From Streptomyces sp. TRM70350 (GTDB taxonomy: Bacteria > Actinomycetota > Actinomycetes > Streptomycetales > Streptomycetaceae), in NCBI RefSeq assembly GCF_019219825.1, contig NZ_JAHUXH010000006.1, positions 310,001-374,000 on the forward strand: DNA of 64,000 nucleotides. Reading direction: 5' to 3'. The notes under the pieces are model-generated. The model was not told where the DNA came from and did not search any database. It saw nothing but the letters and a program-made list of their open reading frames with translations. This document shows, in pieces, positions 58,799-64,000 of this stretch. A program made the position numbers and the translations under genes. Numbering within the stretch: position 1 is the stretch's first letter; each line of letters opens with the position of its first letter.

Positions 58799-59256
58799 GG
58801 GGTCACCCGCTGGATGTGCTCGCACACGAGGGTGACGGTCTCCATCAGCACTTCGCTGTTGCCTGCCTTGAGGGCACCGACTTCGAGCTTCGAGGGCCAG
58901 GCGTTGGAGAGGTAGTAGCGGGCGACGGGTTGGCCGTCGAAGTTGTACATGACGAGGGAGCAGCTCTTCCGGGCGGCGGCGATGTTGCCCGCGAGCACGG
59001 TCTGGTGCCAGCCCCAGAGTTCCATGCCCGAGCCCTTGCCCCGCTTGAGCACGACGGTGGGGGGCTTGGCCTTGCCGGGGAGCTTCTTGAAGATGATCTC
59101 CTTGTCGGAGGAGGAGAGGTAGTCGACCGGCTCCACTTCCGTGGTGATGCCGGAGAGTTCCGAGAACGAGGCGATCTCGTATCCGTCGATGGTGATGGAG
59201 AAGCGCGCCGCGGTGAGCGCGTCATGAGCCTGCTGAGGCCCCAGTCCCATGCTCAT
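58795..59256 (-). CDS. Inner tube protein of the CIS
   Basis: A 153-residue T4 gp19/Hcp-fold tube protein: ARFSITIDGYEIASFSELSG, ITTEVEPVDYLSSSDKEIIF, PPTVVLKRGKGSGMELWGWH and ETVTLVCEHIQRVTP. By position directly after the sheath and by similarity to Pvc1-type proteins it is the main inner tube (Cis1 class). ATG 59256 gives MSMG; an ATG two codons later is possible. Confidence 0.92.
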   Translation of the reverse strand: MSMGLGPQQAHDALTAARFSITIDGYEIASFSELSGITTEVEPVDYLSSSDKEIIFKKLPGKAKPPTVVLKRGKGSGMELWGWHQTVLAGNIAAARKSCSLVMYNFDGQPVARYYLSNAWPSKLEVGALKAGNSEVLMETVTLVCEHIQRVTP

Positions 59257-59305
59257 GCAGGGGTGTCCTTCCTGGGTTTGCGTTGTGGGGGGCTGCGCCT
59301 TGCGG

Positions 59306-60898
59306 TCACTCGTCCAGAGCCGTGCCGTCGGAGAACTGGGAGATGCGGAACACCACGAACTCGGCGGGCTTGACGGCCGCGATTCCCACCTCGACCGTGA
59401 GGATTCCCTGGTCCCGGCTCTCCGGCGGGTTGTTCTCCTCGTCGCACTTGACGAAGAACGCCTCCTCGGGGGTGCGGCCGAAGAGGGCGCCGTCACGCCA
59501 GACGCCGCGGAGGAACATGGTGATCGTCCGCTTCACGGAGTCCCACAGCTTGGCGTCGTTCGGTTCGAACACCACCCAGTTGGTGCCCTGCAGGATGGAT
59601 TCCTCGACGTAGTTGAACAGGCGCCGGACGTTGAGATAGCGCCATGCGGCGTCGCTGCTGAGCGTGCGTGCTCCCCAGATCCTGATGCCGGAACCGGGGA
59701 ATGCCCGGATGCAGTTGAGCCCGATGGGGTTGAGCTGGTCGTGTTCGCCCTTGGTGAGGGACAGCTCGGGGGCGATGACCCCGCGCAGCGGCTCGTTGGC
59801 CGGCGCTTTGTGCACGCCGCGGCTTTCGTCACTGCGTGCCCATACTCCGGCCACGTGGCCCGACGGAGGAACCAGGACCGGCTCGCCGGAGTCGGTGTCC
59901 GTCACCTTCAGCCAGGGCCAGTACATCGTGGCGTACTTGGAGTCGTAGCCGGTCTCGTCCGACCGCCAGTTCTTCACCTGCAGGGCGTTCAGCCCCGGAG
60001 GCGTGTCGAGGATCGCCACGCGGTCCGCCATCAGTTCGCAGTGCGCGATCACCGCTGCCTGGACCGCCTTGACGCCGTCCCGGTCCACCCAGCCGCGTTC
60101 GTACGCGCTCATCAGGTCCGGGACCGCGAGCATCGTCACGTCGTCCACGGCCTCCAGTCCCGCGATGCCCGTGCGCTCCAGCGCCTCCCCGATGAAGTCC
60201 TGGGCGGTGAGCCGGGCGGGACGGTCAGCGGCTGCGGTGCCACCGGTCAGCTTCGCGGCCGGGGCGGCATGGCGGTCGACCGCGGACGCCTCGGTCGCGG
60301 ACGCCTCGGTCGCGGCGGCCTCGGGCAGCTGCTCGACACGGACGAGCTTCGAGCCCTCGTTCACGACGGTCACCACATGGGTCGGCCCCTTGTGCAGGGA
60401 GACGTTGTCGAACGTCTCGGCGACCTTGCCGTGCTGCTTGACGAGCAGCTTGACGAGCCCGTCGCCCCGCTCGGTGGCGTCGACGACCTCGACTCCGAGG
60501 ACGTCACCCTGTGCCCCCGGCATCCGAGCCCGTACCGAAAGGGCCGGACGGCCGCCGGTCGTCCCGGCCGGGAGAAGGGCACGTGCGAACCGCGGCCGTG
60601 CGCCACTGCCGGAGGAGTCGGGTTCCTCTTCTTCCAGGTGGGGGATACGCACCACATAGGCGCTGCCGCCGCCATTGAGGAAAAAGCCGTGCACGGCCTG
60701 AGGAAGATATCCCCCAGGGCAGGACTCGCCGAAAGTCTGGGCGAACTGCGTCCAGTTCGTCACGAGCACCGGCTCGTTGAGCGGACCTCGCTCGGTGAAG
60801 CCGACGAACGCGCCAACGGCCGTGCCCACTCCCTCGATCGGTTTCGACCCTGACGAAACTTCCTCCACATAGACGCCAGGTGACAGGTATGTGGGCAT
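59306..60898 (-). CDS. Contractile sheath protein of the CIS
   Basis: A 530-residue tail sheath protein, first gene of the minus-strand CIS operon. The N-terminus TYLSPGVYVEEVSSGSKPIE and GVGTAVGAFVGFTERGPLNE, and the C-terminal FPGSGIRIWGARTLSSDAAW, RRLFNYVEESILQGTNWVVF and TVEVGIAAVKPAEFVVFRIS, are the conserved handshake core. Between them lies a surface insertion (about 110-300) with a short Ala/Thr/Glu repeat (ATEASATEAS). It forms the extended cylinder that contracts to drive the tube. ATG 60898 has GGAGG five bases upstream. Confidence 0.96.
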   Translation of the reverse strand: MPTYLSPGVYVEEVSSGSKPIEGVGTAVGAFVGFTERGPLNEPVLVTNWTQFAQTFGESCPGGYLPQAVHGFFLNGGGSAYVVRIPHLEEEEPDSSGSGARPRFARALLPAGTTGGRPALSVRARMPGAQGDVLGVEVVDATERGDGLVKLLVKQHGKVAETFDNVSLHKGPTHVVTVVNEGSKLVRVEQLPEAAATEASATEASAVDRHAAPAAKLTGGTAAADRPARLTAQDFIGEALERTGIAGLEAVDDVTMLAVPDLMSAYERGWVDRDGVKAVQAAVIAHCELMADRVAILDTPPGLNALQVKNWRSDETGYDSKYATMYWPWLKVTDTDSGEPVLVPPSGHVAGVWARSDESRGVHKAPANEPLRGVIAPELSLTKGEHDQLNPIGLNCIRAFPGSGIRIWGARTLSSDAAWRYLNVRRLFNYVEESILQGTNWVVFEPNDAKLWDSVKRTITMFLRGVWRDGALFGRTPEEAFFVKCDEENNPPESRDQGILTVEVGIAAVKPAEFVVFRISQFSDGTALDE

Positions 60899-61034
60899 GA
60901 ATCCTCCGGACGGAAAAGCGTTGACGGCGTCGATACTTCCCTCGGCCACGGGGTGCGGCCAGGTCCATTCGGGGCCCCGTAGGGGCGGCCTCGCCCACCC
61001 GATCGGGCAGCCGAGGCACTTCGTTCGGACAGGC

Positions 61035-61080
61035 GACGGGAATTGCCCGACCCAGCGCCCGGAGGGGCAATGCTCCCGTC
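61035..61080. promoter_or_regulatory. Interrupted inverted repeat in the divergent CIS promoter region
   Basis: GACGGGA(A)TTGCCC (61035-61048) pairs with GGGCAA(TGC)TCCCGTC (61065-61080), giving 6 and 7 paired bases with a small internal mismatch. It lies between the sheath and DUF4255 genes, where both promoters must be. It may be an operator or a 5' hairpin. Confidence 0.35.
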
Positions 61081-61104
61081 CGTGCACTCATCGAGACTGA
61101 CCCG

Positions 61105-61677
61105 GTGATTCCCGACGCGAATGCCTCCCTGAACGCGCTCATCAAGTCGGCCGTCGGTGCCGGAGCTTCCGTTTCGTTCGCCCCGCCTCGGCCCCGCGAG
61201 AGCGGGGGACAGACACCGCACACGACGGTGGGTGCGTTTCTCTTCGACATCTGCCGGTCGGACGACGGCTTGTCCACCCAGGCACAGGACGTCCGCGACT
61301 CCGGCGGCACGGTGATCGCACGCCGCGTCCCCGTCCGGCGCTACCGGCTGCGTTACCTGCTGTGGGCCTCGGTGCCGCAGGACAGCGGAGTCGAACACCG
61401 GGTGCTGGGGACGGTCATCTCGGCCCTGTCCGGCCTGGACGCGATCCCCACCACCTGCCTGCAGGGTTCCATGGCGGCCGGAGGCGGGCCGGTGCGGCTG
61501 GCCCTCGCACCCGCGGACTCGCCCGTACGCCCCTACGAGGTGTGGGACCGGCTCGGTTGCCCGCCCCGCGCCTCGGTGGAGCTCGTGCTCACCGCCGGGG
61601 CCGTACCGGACGACGCACCGGAGATCGCGTCCCCCGCCCGACGGTTCCGCCTGGAGCTGGCGCAGCAGGGCGCCTGA
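61105..61677 (+). CDS. DUF4255 protein, Pvc16-like tail terminator of the CIS
   Basis: A 190-residue DUF4255 protein. The N-terminal VIPDANASLNALIKSAVGAG and the region TTVGAFLFDICRSDDGL, with RYRLRYLLWASVPQDSGVEH and LGTVISALSGLDAIP, match the conserved domain of Pvc16/Afp16-like proteins, which cap the tube and sheath and set their length. GTG start; divergent from the sheath gene with about 200 bases between. Followed 68 bases on by the unknown 677-residue gene in the same direction. Confidence 0.85.
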   Translation: MIPDANASLNALIKSAVGAGASVSFAPPRPRESGGQTPHTTVGAFLFDICRSDDGLSTQAQDVRDSGGTVIARRVPVRRYRLRYLLWASVPQDSGVEHRVLGTVISALSGLDAIPTTCLQGSMAAGGGPVRLALAPADSPVRPYEVWDRLGCPPRASVELVLTAGAVPDDAPEIASPARRFRLELAQQGA

Positions 61678-61745
61678 CAACCGAGTCGCCCGCACGCCGC
61701 CTCGCAGGAGCTGCGGCCCCACCGAAGCCATGAACGGAGTACCCA

Positions 61746-63779
61746 GTGATCACCGAAGCGGATTTCCCCTTCATCCGTCGAGTGGACCTCGACATCAGCC
61801 GGCTGCGCGGCCGGCACGTACCGAAGAGCTGCCGCTACCTGGAGTCGCACGGAACGATCTGGCCGGCCCTTTTCGAGGCGTACCTGGAAGAGCTGGACCT
61901 CGTCGAGAAGCTGGAGGACTACAGGTTCGTACGCGCCTATGAGCGCGCCCACGCCAAGCTCCCCGAAGCCCTGGCGAGCTCGATCAACCACCTGTTCTCC
62001 GGTGGGCATCTCCACGACAAGCCCCGTCTGCTGCAGACCCTCCGGCAGAGCTTCCACGCGCTGAAGCAGAAGTTCCCGCACGTCGAGTTCGACCAGGAAC
62101 TCGAGCAGTATGCGTTCAAGGTGCACGGGCTTGAGAACGTCTATCGGGCGTTCGCCCTGGTGATGACGAACGCCGTCGAGTTCGCGGAGCGGGAACCATC
62201 GGCGGGCCAGCGGATCCTTGAGCACAATCTGGGCGGCCGTGCCGAACTCCTCTCCGCGCACCGCGACTTCCTGGGCCAGGCGACCCTCTTCGAGCACAAC
62301 ACCGAGGAGGCGCTGCTGAAGTGGGCGGAACTCAACGACCTCCTCCCCCACGACCAGTTGACCACCAAGAGCAAGGCCTACAACCACCTGCTCACCACCT
62401 TCAGAAGCGCCAAGGACTCCTACCGCGAATGCCTCGACACGGCCGAGGCGGGCGGCGGCATGGAGAATCTGAGCAAGGAATGGAGCACGTTCCAGCATGC
62501 GCTGGCCGAGCAGATGGACCTGCTCTACGACGCCGCCCACATCGTCGTCAACTGGGCGAAGGAACACGCCAAGGAGAACATGCGGCAGAACTTCCGGGGC
62601 GAATTCCCCGAGGTCGCCAACGGACTGCTGATCGCGAAGGTCGGCTGGAGCAAGATCTCGCTCCTGCCGCCCATCATCGGCACGATGGCCGGCGGACCCG
62701 TAGGCGCCATCGTGGGCACCGGAACCGCGCTGCTGGGAACCGCGGTCACCAAACTCACCGACTTCATCCTGCGCCACAAGGAACTGAGCGACGCCGTCCA
62801 CGACCGGGACACGGTCGTCAAGCACGTCGGCATGGGTGTACGCCGGACGAAGGAGGAAGAGGATGTCGCCACCGCCGCCTCAATCAACACGTACGGTGCC
62901 ACGCCCGCCAACGCGGCCGCCGGCAACGTGGGAGCGGCGGCCGGAGCCCTGACCTTCGCCGAGGACATCGCCGAGGGCGCCGAACTCCTCTCCACAGCGG
63001 CCGGCCCCGTCATCAAGGAAGCGGGCATGGCCTTCGACCTGTACGAGGAGGTGCCGCGGGAGTACGTCCAGACGATGGAAGGACAGCGGATCCTCCAGGC
63101 CCAGACCGCGGTCGGCAACGCCTGGGACCTGCTGAAGGGCACCGGGCTCCCCTTCCAGGAGTGCCAGTACCACGGATACGTGGAATCCGATCGCAGCTTC
63201 CGCGTCACGATCGACGGCCACCGCGGAACGCTGGACGAGCAGGGCTGCTTCTACGCCGACGACGGCCACGACCTGGCCGACCGGGTCCTGACCGCGGCCC
63301 GCGACCCCCACCGGTACTGGGGTGCACCCCAGGATGCCCACCCGCTCTGGGACACCCTGCGCTTCAGCAAGGTCGACCAGGGACAGTACTGGTACTTCGA
63401 CGGCGAGGTGGCGCTCGGCGAGGGCGACAAGCAGCGCCTCTTCGTCTCGACGATCGTGGTGGACACCGGCGAATGCCAGTGGACCGCGCTCCTCCCCGAT
63501 GACATGCCGCCGCCGGAGGACGACGTACTGCACGGCCGTCTGGCCGAACTCAGGTCGCAGATAGACCCGTGGGAGGACAACCGCGACGGCCTGATCGAGT
63601 GGCACGACAACGAGCCGCACTTCACCGAGAACCCGGAGGTCTGGGAGCGGCTGGGCCTGGACCGGGAGAACCGGGACACGTGGCCGGAGGACCTGTTGGC
63701 GGTGCCGGGGCTGATGGCGGAGTTCCGGGGGTTGCTGCAGCATGAGGAACGTCTGGCGGGCGGGTATTACGAGCGCTGA
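61746..63779 (+). CDS. Unknown 677-residue CIS-locus protein with glycine-rich hydrophobic core
   Basis: I do not recognise a known enzyme family. Residues 1-290 are mainly helical with charged and His-rich stretches (LEELDLVEKLEDYRFVRAYE). Residues about 303-342 form a hydrophobic, glycine-rich segment (PPIIGTMAGGPVGAIVGTGT, ALLGTAVTKLTDFIL), resembling membrane-inserting hairpins of pore-forming proteins. Residues 385-430 are Ala/Gly-rich and 460-600 look beta-rich (GQYWYFDGEVALGEGDKQRL). There is no Walker A, so it is not the missing AAA+ ATPase. Position after DUF4255 in the CIS locus makes an effector or tape-measure-like role possible; both are inference. A hairpin terminator follows. 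Confidence 0.65.
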   Translation: MITEADFPFIRRVDLDISRLRGRHVPKSCRYLESHGTIWPALFEAYLEELDLVEKLEDYRFVRAYERAHAKLPEALASSINHLFSGGHLHDKPRLLQTLRQSFHALKQKFPHVEFDQELEQYAFKVHGLENVYRAFALVMTNAVEFAEREPSAGQRILEHNLGGRAELLSAHRDFLGQATLFEHNTEEALLKWAELNDLLPHDQLTTKSKAYNHLLTTFRSAKDSYRECLDTAEAGGGMENLSKEWSTFQHALAEQMDLLYDAAHIVVNWAKEHAKENMRQNFRGEFPEVANGLLIAKVGWSKISLLPPIIGTMAGGPVGAIVGTGTALLGTAVTKLTDFILRHKELSDAVHDRDTVVKHVGMGVRRTKEEEDVATAASINTYGATPANAAAGNVGAAAGALTFAEDIAEGAELLSTAAGPVIKEAGMAFDLYEEVPREYVQTMEGQRILQAQTAVGNAWDLLKGTGLPFQECQYHGYVESDRSFRVTIDGHRGTLDEQGCFYADDGHDLADRVLTAARDPHRYWGAPQDAHPLWDTLRFSKVDQGQYWYFDGEVALGEGDKQRLFVSTIVVDTGECQWTALLPDDMPPPEDDVLHGRLAELRSQIDPWEDNRDGLIEWHDNEPHFTENPEVWERLGLDRENRDTWPEDLLAVPGLMAEFRGLLQHEERLAGGYYER

Positions 63780-63836
63780 ACCGCTGAGGACTGCCCACCG
63801 ACGCGCGTGCCGCGCGCGACGGTCTTGACATGTCAG

Positions 63837-63867
63837 GTGAGCCCGGCCCAGGGGTGGCCGGGCTCAC
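63837..63867 (+). terminator. Hairpin after the 677-residue gene
   Basis: A 12-bp perfect stem (63837-63848 with 63856-63867) and 7-base loop, 57 bases after the stop, no U-tract. It closes the plus-strand DUF4255 transcript. The final 133 bases of the window show no supported gene. Confidence 0.75.
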
Positions 63868-64000
63868 GTGTGTCACGGCCCGAAGCCGCCCGTGCCGGTT
63901 CCGCTCGAACGACTATGCACCCATAGGCCCCTTTTAGCCTGACGCAAGGGTTCTCGTCCGTAACGTCGGCCTGGTCATGTCGAGCGGCTTGGTTAGGAGA

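Noticed and set aside
61746..63779. Missing AAA+ ATPase of the CIS
   Set aside because: No Walker A or B motif anywhere in the 677 residues.
42856..63867. Prophage or type VI secretion system
   Set aside because: No capsid, portal, terminase, integrase or lysis genes, and no TssJ/TssL/TssM membrane-complex genes; the gene set and order fit a CIS.

Overview
The window is high-GC actinobacterial DNA, almost certainly from a Streptomyces chromosome. The basis is: very high third-position GC, many GTG starts, ATGA/GTGA overlaps between genes, start codons that look leaderless, a CrgA-family protein, a class F sortase, a SigE-family sigma factor, LytR-CpsA-Psr and SEDS proteins, and a Streptomyces-type contractile injection system (CIS). 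No rRNA, tRNA or CRISPR array was seen.

Bases 1-21700 are mostly ordinary genes: the end of a MocR regulator, a PhoD phosphatase, a SWIM/DUF6493-type gene pair cut off by a decayed IS110 element (about 6972-8396), an ACT-GNAT protein, two Lrp/AsnC regulators each divergent from a sulfur-metabolism gene, a DUF885 protein, a frameshifted short-chain dehydrogenase, sbcC-sbcD, an IMPACT-family protein, and a SixA phosphatase overlapping a CysRS-like gene.

Bases 21700-42600 are more accessory and hold several remnants (transglycosylase, MFS transporter, acetyltransferase, an unidentified fragment). Intact genes include two small secreted or periplasmic proteins, a hemerythrin-like protein divergent from a MarR regulator across a 12-bp perfect inverted repeat, a PI-PLC-like enzyme, a flavin oxidase divergent from an AraC regulator, an MFS transporter and a small lytic transglycosylase. 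There is an envelope-flavoured group at 32.8-39.3 kb (formyltransferase-like enzyme, LCP ligase, SigE-family sigma factor, ATP-grasp ligase, FtsW/RodA-like protein). A PPOX protein, a polysaccharide deacetylase lipoprotein, an anti-sigma-like ATPase and a deaminase follow.

Bases 42850-63870 are a phage-tail-like CIS locus. A minus-strand run of 13 genes reads: sheath, tube, tail-assembly protein, DUF6760-type microprotein, DUF4157 (eCIS core) protein, two more tube-fold proteins, CIS-tube/LysM protein, VgrG spike, gp25 wedge, gpJ-like and gpI-like baseplate proteins, and a membrane protein with two zinc ribbons and a glycan-binding-like domain. Divergent from the sheath are a DUF4255 (Pvc16-like) tail-terminator candidate and an unknown 677-residue protein. 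At the other end lie a PAAR tip, a LuxR regulator, a CrgA paralogue, a sortase, its probable substrate, and an Ig-like single-pass membrane protein. No integrase, terminase or capsid gene is present, so this is a domesticated injection machine and not a prophage. The AAA+ ATPase usual in such loci is not in the window. The most interesting unexplained parts are the 677-residue protein, the repeat-bearing DUF4157 protein, the apparently CTG-initiated microprotein, and the envelope genes embedded in the locus.
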